DNA of 64,000 bases from REEB95 sp963785735. Its GTDB lineage: Bacteria; Pseudomonadota; Alphaproteobacteria; ATCC43930; CGMCC-115725. The notes under the pieces are model-generated. The model was not told the DNA's origin, did no database searches, and was given only the letters and a program-made list of their open reading frames with translations. A program made the translations under genes and the position numbers. This document shows, one piece after another, positions 53,289 through 64,000 of the stretch; position 1 is the first letter of the stretch; every line of letters starts with the position of its first letter. Location: the NCBI GenBank assembly GCA_963785735.1, contig CAWAWJ010000001.1, forward strand, positions 2,108,001 to 2,172,000, given 5' to 3'.

Positions 53289-53371
53289 TGCGTGCTTCGA
53301 CAAGCTCGGCATGAGGAAGAGGGTGATGGCATTAAGAAAACCTCCTCACCTCGAGCTTGTCGAAGGGCGCA
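53289..53371. repeat. imperfect inverted repeat with CTTCGACAAGCTCG arms
   Basis: Arms of about 31 bases at 53289–53319 and 53341–53371, with the 14-base core CTTCGACAAGCTCG repeated exactly as CGAGCTTGTCGAAG, and a 21-base loop. No T-run follows on either strand, so it is not a typical intrinsic terminator. Elements with this core are widely scattered between genes in alphaproteobacterial genomes, which is the likely identity here. It separates hupB from tRNA-Val. Confidence 0.7.
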
Positions 53372-53416
53372 GAGCCTCCATCCGGAACTAAAAGTGAATA
53401 GGCGCGATTGATCGCC

Positions 53417-53689
53417 CTAGGCGATCGCGTCCTTCAATCCCTTGCCGGCGCGGAAGCGCGGCAGTTTCTTGGCCGGGATCTTGATGGCCTCGCCGGTGCG
53501 CGGGTTGCGCCCTTCGGTGGCGGCGCGGTTCGATACGACGAAGGTGCCGAAGCCCACGAGACGGACCTCGTTGCCCTTCTTCAGCTCGGAGGTGATCGAA
53601 TCGAGCACCGCGTCGAGCACGGTTTCGGCTTCCGACTTCTTGATGTTCGCGGCGGTTGCGACGGCGTCCACAAGTTCAATCTTGTTCAT
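53417..53689 (-). CDS. hupB: HU family DNA-binding protein
   Basis: A 90-residue nucleoid protein. MNKIELVDAVATAANIKKSEAETVLDAVLDSITSELKKGNEVRLVGFGTFVV is followed by the minor-groove arm NRAATEGRNPRTGEAIKIPA with its tip proline, then the C-terminal helix. GGGAGGG precedes ATG 53689. It lies downstream of lon in the order that is standard in the class. Confidence 0.97.
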   Translation of the reverse strand: MNKIELVDAVATAANIKKSEAETVLDAVLDSITSELKKGNEVRLVGFGTFVVSNRAATEGRNPRTGEAIKIPAKKLPRFRAGKGLKDAIA

Positions 53690-53871
53690 GAGCGACCCTC
53701 CCTTGCGCCAAACCGGCCATCCCGGTCCATGGCCCAGTCGATGGATTGAGTCTAGATCGGCGGTTTCGCGGGCGTCAATTGCGACACGCCGCGATTTCCC
53801 GCATTTTTCGCGCGATTTGGAAAACGAATCGTGGGCGACTCGCCCGGACGCGCCACGCCTAACCCAATGAC

Positions 53872-56280
<2,409 letters not shown>

Positions 56281-56376
56281 AAGGCTCCTTTCGAGGGAAC
56301 CCCGGCGGGAGGAGGATGCCGGGGCCATGGCGGCCTGACTCGGCCGCGCTAGAAGGCCGTTTGGTCACTATAACAC

Positions 56377-56411
56377 ATTATAAAATGGCGAGCGGGCAAC
56401 CCATAATCAAG
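56377..56411 (-). promoter_or_regulatory. possible lon promoter with perfect TATAAT and a heat-shock-like CTTG element
   Basis: About 100 bases upstream of lon, the minus strand has TATAAT (56377–56382) inside TTTTATAATG, and CTTGAT (56406–56411). The 23-base gap is too long for sigma-70, but CTTG followed by CCAT about 19 bases on is loosely like RpoH promoters, which control lon in proteobacteria. The match is partial. Confidence 0.25.
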
Positions 56412-56490
56412 GGGCGGGCCGATCCGTCACGGACGCGGAAGCGTTCGCGCGGATTCGGCGACTCGCGGCAAGGCTTGGCTTACGCGGAAT

Positions 56491-57756
<1,266 letters not shown>

Positions 57757-57964
57757 GGGCTCTCCGTCACCATTTGGAACACGACACCGCTCTCAAGCAC
57801 CATACATGAGCGCCATGCATGTCCCGTGCCGTTGCCATCCGCCGAGCCGGGCCCCTCTGTTTTTCCGGTTCACGACGCCGGGCGATTTCACGCCCTTTTC
57901 CATCGAATATTATGCACCGGCCTGGGATCAATAACTAGTTAATTAACGAGCCTCCGGGCCGGAT

Positions 57965-57983
57965 GTTAAGGTTTTGCCTTAAC
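57965..57983. promoter_or_regulatory. short perfect hairpin GTTAAGG-TTTTG-CCTTAAC after clpP
   Basis: A seven-base perfect stem with a five-base loop, 13 bases after the clpP stop in the clpP–clpX gap. No T-run follows on the minus strand, so it is at best a weak terminator or an RNA-processing hairpin. The rest of 57757–57995 shows no gene. Confidence 0.3.
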
Positions 57984-57995
57984 TAAGCGCGGCCT

Positions 57996-58640
57996 TTAGC
58001 TGCGCGGTTTTTCGTCCGTCGGCGCGGGCGGGCGATTCACCATGACTTCGTCGATCAGGCCGAAGGTCTTGGCCTCGGCCGGCGACATGAATTTATCGCG
58101 TTCGACCGCGCTCGCGATGGTGTCGAGCGTCTGGCCGGTATGCTTGACGTAGATTTCATTGAGCCGCGAGCGCAACAGCAGGATTTCGCGCGCCTGGATC
58201 TCGATATCGGTGGCTTGGCCCTGGGCCCCGCCCGAGGGCTGGTGGATCATGATCCGGGCATTGGGCAGCGACACCCTTTTGCCCTTGGCCCCGGCGGTCA
58301 GCAAGAGCGAGCCCATCGAGGCCGCCTGGCCGATGCAGACCGTGGCCACGGCCGGGCGGATATATTGCATGGTGTCGTATATCGCCAGGCCGGAGGTCAC
58401 GACGCCGCCCGGCGAATTGACGTAGAGCGAGATGTCCTTCGACGGGTTCTCGGATTCGAGAAACAGCAACTGGGCGCAGATCAGGCTCGCCACCATGTCG
58501 TTGACCGGACCCACCAGGAAGATGATCCGCTCCTTGAGGAGCCGGGAATAGATGTCATAGGCGCGCTCGCCCCTGTTGGTCTGTTCCACCACCATCGGCA
58601 CGAGCGTGTTCATGTATTGCTCGAAGGGGTCTTTTTCCAT
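57996..58640 (-). CDS. clpP: ATP-dependent Clp protease proteolytic subunit
   Basis: The 214-residue tetradecameric serine protease. The catalytic serine is in CIGQAASMGSLLLTAG, histidine in RIMIHQPSGGAQGQ and aspartate in the later ERDKFMSPAEAKTFGLID. The N-terminal MVVEQTNRGERAYDIYSRLLKERIIFL is typical. It is downstream of tig by 26 bases in the standard tig–clpP–clpX–lon order. Confidence 0.98.
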   Translation of the reverse strand: MEKDPFEQYMNTLVPMVVEQTNRGERAYDIYSRLLKERIIFLVGPVNDMVASLICAQLLFLESENPSKDISLYVNSPGGVVTSGLAIYDTMQYIRPAVATVCIGQAASMGSLLLTAGAKGKRVSLPNARIMIHQPSGGAQGQATDIEIQAREILLLRSRLNEIYVKHTGQTLDTIASAVERDKFMSPAEAKTFGLIDEVMVNRPPAPTDEKPRS

Positions 58641-58666
58641 CCTGGTCTCTCCTCGCCCGCCCCTCG

Positions 58667-60109
58667 TTATCGCTTGCTCTTCGGCTTCTTGCTTTTGCCG
58701 CTTTGGGCTTTGCGCTTGCCCTTGTCCGCGCCTTCGCCGGCCTCGTCCGATTCTGATTCTTCGCCTTCTTCGCGCGCGATCGCTTCCTCGGTCACGGCGG
58801 CGACCAGTTCCTCGGGCTTGACCGCGCGTTCGGTCACCTTGGCCATCTCAAAGATGAAATCGACCACCTTCTCCTCGAGAATCGGCGCCTTGAGACTGTC
58901 CAGCGCCCGCGGATTGTTGCGGTACAATTCTAGCACTTCCCGCTCCTGGCCGGGGAAGCTACGCGCGCGTTCGATCGCCGCGCGATTCACCTCTTCGGGC
59001 GCGACCGTGATGTTGTTGGCGCGGCCCACATCGTTCAACAACAGCCCGAGCCGCACCCGCCGCTCGGCCAGGATGCGGTATTCGGTCTTCAATTCCTCGT
59101 CGCTCTTGCCGTTTTCGGGATCGGGCTCGCCCACCTCCTTGGCGCGCTTGCGCTCGGCCTCGACCTCGCGCCAGAGCTGGTCGAACTCGATTTGCAGCAT
59201 GCCCTCGGGCACGGGAAAATTCTGCTTCTCGGCCAGGATGTCGAGCAATTCGCGCTTGAGCTTGCGCCGGGATATCGCGGCGTATTCGCGCTCCACCCGC
59301 TCGCGCACGGTCTTGCGCAGCTCCTCCAGATTCTCCATGCCGACCGCCTCGGCCAGCGATTGGTCGATCGGCTGCGGCACCATCGCGCGCACCTCGCGGA
59401 CGGTGACGGCGAATTCGGCCGCCTTGCCGGCGAGTTCGGCATTGCCGTAATCGGCCGGAAAGGTCACGGCGACGCTCTTCGCCTCGCCCGCCTTCGATCC
59501 CACGAGCTGAGCCTCGAAACCGGGGATGAAGCGGTTCGAGCCCAATTCGAGCATGTAGTTCTCGGCGCTGCCGCCGGGGAAGGCCGCGCCCCCGACCGTG
59601 CCCTTGAAATCGATCGCCACGATGTCGCCGGTCTTGGCTTCGCGCTCGACCGGCTCGCTTTTGCGCTGCTGCTTGGCGATGCGCTCCAGCGCCTCGTCGA
59701 TCTCCTTGTCCGGGACCTCGGGCTTCCAGCGCTCGAGCTTGATCGCGGCGAAATCGATGGGCGCTATTTCGGGCAGCAATTCGACCGCGAGCTTGTATTC
59801 GAGGTCCTTGCCCTCGTTGAAGGAGACGATCTCGATCTTGGGTTGCAGCGCCGGGCGCAGATTGCGCTCCTTGATCGCGGCGGTGGAGCTGTCATTGACC
59901 GCGCGTTCCACCACCTCGCCCAGCACCGAGGGGCCGTAGCGCTTCTTCAAGACCGCGATCGGCGCCTTGCCGGGGCGGAATCCCGGCAGCCGCACCGAGC
60001 GGCCGATCTCGGTCAGCCGGTCCTGGATTTGCCGTTCGATGTCGGAGGCGGCCACCACCACGGTGAATTCGCGCTTCAGCCCGGCGACGCTGGTTTCGGT
60101 GACTTGCAT
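58667..60109 (-). CDS. tig: trigger factor
   Basis: The ribosome-bound chaperone and prolyl isomerase, 480 residues. The N-terminal ribosome-binding signature GFRPGKAPIAVLKKRYG is present. The FKBP domain follows (DIVAIDFKGTVGGAAFPGGSAENYMLELGSNRFIPGFEAQLVG), then helical substrate-binding arms and a lysine-rich acidic tail. ATG 60109 (MQVTETSVAGLKREFTVV) is standard. It leads the proteolysis operon. Confidence 0.97.
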   Translation of the reverse strand: MQVTETSVAGLKREFTVVVAASDIERQIQDRLTEIGRSVRLPGFRPGKAPIAVLKKRYGPSVLGEVVERAVNDSSTAAIKERNLRPALQPKIEIVSFNEGKDLEYKLAVELLPEIAPIDFAAIKLERWKPEVPDKEIDEALERIAKQQRKSEPVEREAKTGDIVAIDFKGTVGGAAFPGGSAENYMLELGSNRFIPGFEAQLVGSKAGEAKSVAVTFPADYGNAELAGKAAEFAVTVREVRAMVPQPIDQSLAEAVGMENLEELRKTVRERVEREYAAISRRKLKRELLDILAEKQNFPVPEGMLQIEFDQLWREVEAERKRAKEVGEPDPENGKSDEELKTEYRILAERRVRLGLLLNDVGRANNITVAPEEVNRAAIERARSFPGQEREVLELYRNNPRALDSLKAPILEEKVVDFIFEMAKVTERAVKPEELVAAVTEEAIAREEGEESESDEAGEGADKGKRKAQSGKSKKPKSKR

Positions 60110-60160
60110 GGAATGAAAGCTTCTACCCTATGTACGTTGCTGCCGTCTCAAGATCCGGAC

Positions 60161-60245
60161 TGGTGCGGGCGGAGGGATTTGAACCCCCACGACTTTCGTC
60201 GCTGGAACCTAAATCCAGTGCGTCTGCCAATTCCGCCACGCCCGC
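60161..60245 (-). tRNA. tRNA-Leu (TAG)
   Basis: Minus-strand class II tRNA: acceptor GCGGGCG / CGCCCGC, D-arm GTGGCGGAATTGGCAGACGC, anticodon arm CTGGA-TTTAGGT-TCCAG (anticodon TAG), a long variable arm, and T-arm GGGGGTTCAAATCCCTC. CCA is encoded at 60161–60163. Confidence 0.95.
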
Positions 60246-60350
60246 GCCCGGACGCGTCCGCTCGCCATGCGGGCGCCGTCATAGCATAGGGTATCGGAGA
60301 GGGGAACAGCCCGTGCCCGCGACTCGGGGCTCGAGGCTTCAGACCCGGCC

Positions 60351-60620
60351 TCAGACCAGGCGCTGGTGATAGGCCTCGACGAAGGAATTGAGCGCCAGCA
60401 CGCGCTTGCCGCCCTCGACCCGGCCGATGGCGGGTTCCTCGAAGGTGAGGCGGAAATGGACATGAGGGATGCCGAGCGGATCGGGGCGGAGTTCCATGAC
60501 CGAGGCGGTTTCCAGCACCTTGTCGCGGCGCCGGCGGCAGAAACGGTCGCCCGCTTTCACATCGACCGGCTCGGGCCGCTTCGGCGCCCAGAAATTGAAA
60601 ATCGACCGATCAATGGCCAT
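60351..60620 (-). CDS. conserved-looking hypothetical protein
   Basis: An 89-residue soluble protein, MAIDRSIFNFWAPKRPEPVDVKAGDRFCRRRRDKVLETASVM with the middle GIPHVHFRLTFEEP and C-terminus SFVEAYHQRLV. Strand-rich composition suggests a small barrel (an SH3- or KOW-like fold is possible). ATG 60620 was chosen because the upstream extension (MWMKPRAEIKTAKHGG) is out of character. I do not recognise the family; function unknown. Confidence 0.6.
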   Translation of the reverse strand: MAIDRSIFNFWAPKRPEPVDVKAGDRFCRRRRDKVLETASVMELRPDPLGIPHVHFRLTFEEPAIGRVEGGKRVLALNSFVEAYHQRLV

Positions 60621-60769
60621 AGAGGCCCCCCGCTCTCTATCCCCGCCGTGTTTTGCCGTTTTAATTTCAGCCCTTGGTTTCATCCACAAGCGGCTGGGGA
60701 TATCTCAGGGTTAATTGAAAGCAGGTTTTATGCTCGAAAGTCAACGGCTTTCGCGCGATTTCTCGTCAT

Positions 60770-62194
60770 TTATCGGTCATTGACGAGACGCGCGATCATC
60801 GCCGAAGCGGCGATCTTGCCGTCGCCGGTATAAGCCTCGTGATTTTGTTCAATGTCTCCCAGGCGATAGAGGTAGTTGATCATCAGCCCGTAGGATTGCT
60901 GGAAGCCCTTCTGCGACAGATCACCGCGCCAGTCGAGCCGCTCCATCCGGGCGCCGTTGCTCAAATGGAAATGCGCCACCGGATCGGCCGCGCGGCCTTC
61001 GGGCGTGGTCTCGGTCAGGAGATAGCGCGCGCAAAGCCGCGTCAGCGGCGCCTTCAGCGCCGGCAGCACCGCCATGTCGTCCCGCCAATCGGTCTGCGCC
61101 AGCAGCTGGGTGAAGCCGCGCTTGCCGCGCCCGCCGGGGATGGCGGCCACCGCCGCGCGCTCCTCCATGGTGAGGATATCGTCGCCTTCCTCGGGCAGGC
61201 GCTGTTCGAGCCAGGCACGGAAGCCCGGGATCGGCGACAGCGTGGCGTAGGTCTTGAGATGCGGCAGCTCGGCGGCGAGATTGTCGACGACGCGCTTGAT
61301 GAGAAAATCGCCGAAGCTGATGCCCCACAATCCCCGCTGGCAGTTGGAGATCGAATAGAAGATCGCGGTGTCGGCCGCGTCCGGGTTGCCCACCGGGGCG
61401 TTCTCGTCGAGCAGCAATTGCACGTTGTCCGCCATGCCCTGGGTCAGCGCCACCTCGACGAAGATCAACGGCTCCTGCGGCATGCGCGGATGGAAATAGG
61501 CGAAGCAGCGCCGGTCGTTCTCGAGCCGGTTCTTCAGATCGTTCCAGCTGCGGATCTCGTGCACCGCCTCGTATCTCATGAGTTTTTCCAGGAGCGCGGC
61601 GGGCGATTCCCAGGTGATGCGCCGGACCTCGAGAAAACCCTCGTCGAACCAGTTCGCCAGCAAGCCCTTGAGATCGCTCTCGAGCGATTGCAGGAGATCG
61701 TCGTGCCGGGCCAAGGGCATCAGTTCGGCGCGCATGTCGACCAGGAACTTGACGCCCTCGGGCAGCGCGTTGAATTGGGTCAGGAGCTTGAGGCGCGGCG
61801 GCACCAGCGCCTGGCGCAACGCGCGTTCGAGCTTGCGGCGCTCGAAATCGTCGGGGGCGGATTGGAGCCGCGCCGCGAGATCGCCGACCGCGCGGTGGTC
61901 GATGTCGAATTCCCCGGCGATGATGCGCAGGAAGCGCTCGCGGCCGGCGGTGTTGAGCGCGAGATATGTCCGCCCCAGCTCGGCCGCCCGAGACCGGGCC
62001 GAGACCTCGCCGCCCTTGCCGTCGAGGCAATCGCGCAGCTGGCGACGCACCCTTTCCGCGTCCTCGCGCGACAATTCCGGGCGCGTCTGATTGCCGAGCC
62101 TGCCGCGCGCCGAAGCGGCGATGTCGCGCCACGCCCCACGTAAACTGCCGCCCAGATTGGTGATGCGATCGAGGAAGCCGGTGCCTTCGCTCAT
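60770..62194 (-). CDS. malonyl-CoA decarboxylase
   Basis: Converts malonyl-CoA to acetyl-CoA and CO2. The 474-residue protein has an N-terminal four-helix tetramerisation domain and a C-terminal GNAT-like catalytic domain. Family segments: FHPRMPQEPLIFVEVALTQGMADNVQ, DTAIFYSISNCQRGLWGISFGDFLIKRV (catalytic serine region), LSPIPGFRAWLEQ, and VAHFHLSNGARMERLDWRGDLSQKGFQQSYGLMINYLY with the catalytic histidine near its start. No malonate transport or matB genes lie beside it, so its metabolic role is unclear; it could recycle malonyl-CoA. Confidence 0.95.
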   Translation of the reverse strand: MSEGTGFLDRITNLGGSLRGAWRDIAASARGRLGNQTRPELSREDAERVRRQLRDCLDGKGGEVSARSRAAELGRTYLALNTAGRERFLRIIAGEFDIDHRAVGDLAARLQSAPDDFERRKLERALRQALVPPRLKLLTQFNALPEGVKFLVDMRAELMPLARHDDLLQSLESDLKGLLANWFDEGFLEVRRITWESPAALLEKLMRYEAVHEIRSWNDLKNRLENDRRCFAYFHPRMPQEPLIFVEVALTQGMADNVQLLLDENAPVGNPDAADTAIFYSISNCQRGLWGISFGDFLIKRVVDNLAAELPHLKTYATLSPIPGFRAWLEQRLPEEGDDILTMEERAAVAAIPGGRGKRGFTQLLAQTDWRDDMAVLPALKAPLTRLCARYLLTETTPEGRAADPVAHFHLSNGARMERLDWRGDLSQKGFQQSYGLMINYLYRLGDIEQNHEAYTGDGKIAASAMIARLVNDR

Positions 62195-62204
62195 GCTTGC
62201 CCGC

Positions 62205-63701
62205 TTACAGCGAAGACTCGGACTTTGGCAAGCGCGCCACCGATTTGAGCCGGCGCAGCACCAGGGGCAAGGCGGCGATCAAATCCTCGGGAATGAGGCC
62301 GGGGCCGGCATGCTGAGCGGCCTCGCCGTGGAGCCACGAAGCCGCGCAGGCCGCGTCGAACGCGGTCATGCCCTGGGCCAGCAATCCCGCGATCAGCCCC
62401 GCCAGCACGTCGCCGCTGCCGCCGGTTGCCAAATCGGCGGGCGCGTTGGCGTTGATCGCCGCCCTTCCATCGGGCGAAGCGATCACCGTGTCGAAGCCCT
62501 TGAGCAGCACCACCGCCCCGCTCCGCGTCGCCGCCTGCCGGCAGCGTTCGAGCTTGTCGCCCTTCAGCGAAAAAATCCGCGCGAACTCGCCCTCATGCGG
62601 CGTCAGCACGCAAGGCCCGGCGATCGCCTTGAACAGCGCCTTGGGATCACCGGAAAAACAGGTGAGCGCGTCGGCGTCGAGCACGGTGGCGCGCTTGGTC
62701 TTGAGCGCCGCCAGCGCCGCCTTGCGCGTATCGCGGCTGACGCCCGCGCCCGGGCCAAGCAACAGCGCGTTCAACCGCGCATCCTTCAAAAGCCTGGCGT
62801 AATCCGCCGCACGCGCGAGCCTCGCCACCAGCACGCTTTCGAGCGAGGCGGCATAGACCGGCCAGCTCTTGGCCGGCGCCGCCACCGTCACCAGCCCCGC
62901 CCCGACGCGCTGCGCCGCGCGCGCGGCGAGCCGCGCCGCCCCGGTCATGACCGGCCCGCCCAGCACCAAGGCATGGCCGCGACTGTATTTGTTGCCGCCG
63001 GAAAGCGGCCAGGGATGTGCGCCGAGCCACAGGGGCAGGCCGTTCTCGAAGCTCTTGGGCTTGATCTGGTCGAGCACGCCCGCCGGAATGCCGATATCGG
63101 CCAGCTCGACCTCGCCACAAAGATCGCGGCCGGGCAGCAGCAGATGGCCCGGCTTCTTGCGGAAGAAAGTGACGGTGATGGCGGCCGGCGCCGCGATCCC
63201 GCGCACCGCGCCGGACCCGCCGTCGACCCCGCTCGGCACGTCGATGGCGACGCTGGGGATGCCGCTCCTGGCCAGCGCCTCGGCGGTCGCGCGCGCTTGC
63301 CCTTGCAGCGGACGGGCGAGGCCCGCGCCGAAAATCGCGTCGATCGCCAGGCCCGCGCCATCGAGAAGTTCCGGGCCCAAGGGTTCGACCGTTCCCTGCC
63401 AGCGCCCGGCCATTTCCTTGGCGTCGCCTTTGAGCTCGGCGCGCGAGCCCAGCAGCCCCAGCCGCAGCTTCCAGCCAGCGGCTTGCAGCCGCCGCGCCGC
63501 GGCGAAACCGTCGCCGCCGTTATTCCCCGGCCCGCACAGCACGGCAACCGGCCGCTGCGACCAGCGGCGCATCACCGCATCGGCGACGGCGCGGCCGGCC
63601 GCTTCCATCAGCGCGAGCGAGGCGACGCCCCCCGAAACCGCCGCGCGGTCGGCCGCGCCCATCTCGGCGGGCGTCAGCAGGGCGTTGTCATAAGGCTGCA
63701 T
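62205..63701 (-). CDS. nnrE/nnrD: bifunctional NAD(P)H-hydrate epimerase / ADP-dependent NAD(P)HX dehydratase
   Basis: A metabolite-repair enzyme restoring NADH and NADPH from their hydrated forms. The N-terminal half (about 1–210) is the YjeF-type epimerase with CGPGNNGGDGFAAARRL and VAIDVPSGVDG. The C-terminal half (about 225–490) is the ribokinase-like dehydratase with GHALVLGGPV, LGPGAGVSRDTRKAAL, VLTPHEGEFARIF and ANAPADLATGGSGDVLAGLIAGLLAQG. The fused two-domain form (498 aa) is the standard bacterial arrangement. It precedes malonyl-CoA decarboxylase by ten bases. Confidence 0.95.
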   Translation of the reverse strand: MQPYDNALLTPAEMGAADRAAVSGGVASLALMEAAGRAVADAVMRRWSQRPVAVLCGPGNNGGDGFAAARRLQAAGWKLRLGLLGSRAELKGDAKEMAGRWQGTVEPLGPELLDGAGLAIDAIFGAGLARPLQGQARATAEALARSGIPSVAIDVPSGVDGGSGAVRGIAAPAAITVTFFRKKPGHLLLPGRDLCGEVELADIGIPAGVLDQIKPKSFENGLPLWLGAHPWPLSGGNKYSRGHALVLGGPVMTGAARLAARAAQRVGAGLVTVAAPAKSWPVYAASLESVLVARLARAADYARLLKDARLNALLLGPGAGVSRDTRKAALAALKTKRATVLDADALTCFSGDPKALFKAIAGPCVLTPHEGEFARIFSLKGDKLERCRQAATRSGAVVLLKGFDTVIASPDGRAAINANAPADLATGGSGDVLAGLIAGLLAQGMTAFDAACAASWLHGEAAQHAGPGLIPEDLIAALPLVLRRLKSVARLPKSESSL

Positions 63702-63805
63702 GGCTTAACCTTGCCCGGGAACTCTCACCGGAGCTTACCAAGCGGCGGGCGGGAACGGTTGATCCGCTTGACGCTAAAGAGCCTAGGCTGTACCAGCGCA
63801 AGTGT

Positions 63806-63883
63806 GGCGGGTGTAGCTCAGTTGGTTAGAGCGCCAGATTGTGATTCTGGATGTCGTCGGTTCGAGCCCGATCACTCGCCCCA
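63806..63883 (+). tRNA. tRNA-His (GTG)
   Basis: Plus-strand cloverleaf with the extra 5' G at position -1 (63806) pairing with C73: acceptor GCGGGTG / CACTCGC (one G-T), D-arm TAGCTCAGTTGGTTAGAGC, anticodon arm CCAGATTGTGATTCTGG (anticodon GTG), and T-arm TCGGTTCGAGCCCGA. CCA is encoded at 63881–63883. The rest of the window to 64000 holds nothing I can identify. Confidence 0.95.
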
Positions 63884-64000
63884 TTTTCCTTTCTCCGGAT
63901 CGCGCCCCGTTCGCGCCAAGACGGCGTCCCTGGTTTCATTAACGCAACTCTCGAACTGCATTAACCATCTTCGAGATTTACTTGTAATTACAATAATTGA

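Noticed and set aside
53289..53371. Intrinsic terminator of hupB
   Set aside because: The hairpin is long and imperfect and no T-run follows on either strand.

Overview
The window is chromosomal DNA from a high-GC alphaproteobacterium. The main evidence is gene order: tig–clpP–clpX–lon–hupB, then nuoA to nuoN, birA, coaX, rnj, mce, a DUF1467 gene, proS, lolC/lolD and dnaE. Short proS, stand-alone birA, type III coaX and a phasin fit this class. Rhodospirillales-like or Rhizobiales-like is my best guess; the order is not settled. There is no rRNA, CRISPR array, transposase, prophage or replication origin. No intergenic gap exceeds 300 bases; the longest are 301–570, 25375–25616 and 57757–57995.

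Layout. 1–7.1 kb: a phasin cut by the window edge, a SPOR-tailed D,D-carboxypeptidase, phosphomannomutase and galU (sugar nucleotides), a small cytochrome c, a membrane DnaJ/VWA pair and a DedA protein. 7.1–14.5 kb: a ThDP enzyme of the acetolactate synthase type, an NTF2-like protein, a split biotin locus (bioB-bioA one way, bioF-bioD the other) and a stand-alone formyltetrahydrofolate-hydrolase-like protein. 14.5–20.4 kb: a nitrate/sulfonate-type ABC importer diverging from an orphan form II molybdenum hydroxylase large subunit. 20.4–25.4 kb: a small lipoprotein, a flavin-fold protein, gmd and fcl for GDP-fucose, a lipid-linked-sugar type glycosyltransferase fused to GtrA, hspQ and a hypothetical gene. 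25.6–35.5 kb: dnaE, a hypothetical gene diverging from a mazEF module, lolD/lolC, proS, tag, DUF1467, mce and doxX. 35.5–52.9 kb: rnj, coaX, birA and the 14-gene complex I operon. 52.9–63.9 kb: tRNA-Asp, tRNA-Val, hupB, lon, clpX, clpP, tig, tRNA-Leu, a hypothetical gene, malonyl-CoA decarboxylase, the NAD(P)HX repair enzyme and tRNA-His.

Most of the window is housekeeping: respiration, protein quality control, cofactor synthesis and envelope biogenesis. I found no clearly undescribed multi-gene system. The most striking signal is a dense set of single extra bases in conserved nuo genes (nuoD, H, I, K, L, M), plus one extra base each in galU and lolC and one missing base in the molybdenum hydroxylase. 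Removing the extra bases restores the family-typical protein lengths, so these look like consensus errors rather than gene decay. Real regulatory candidates are a phasin promoter with an overlapping palindrome flanked by two copies of a 9-bp repeat, and two inverted repeats in the promoter region shared by mazEF and a hypothetical gene.
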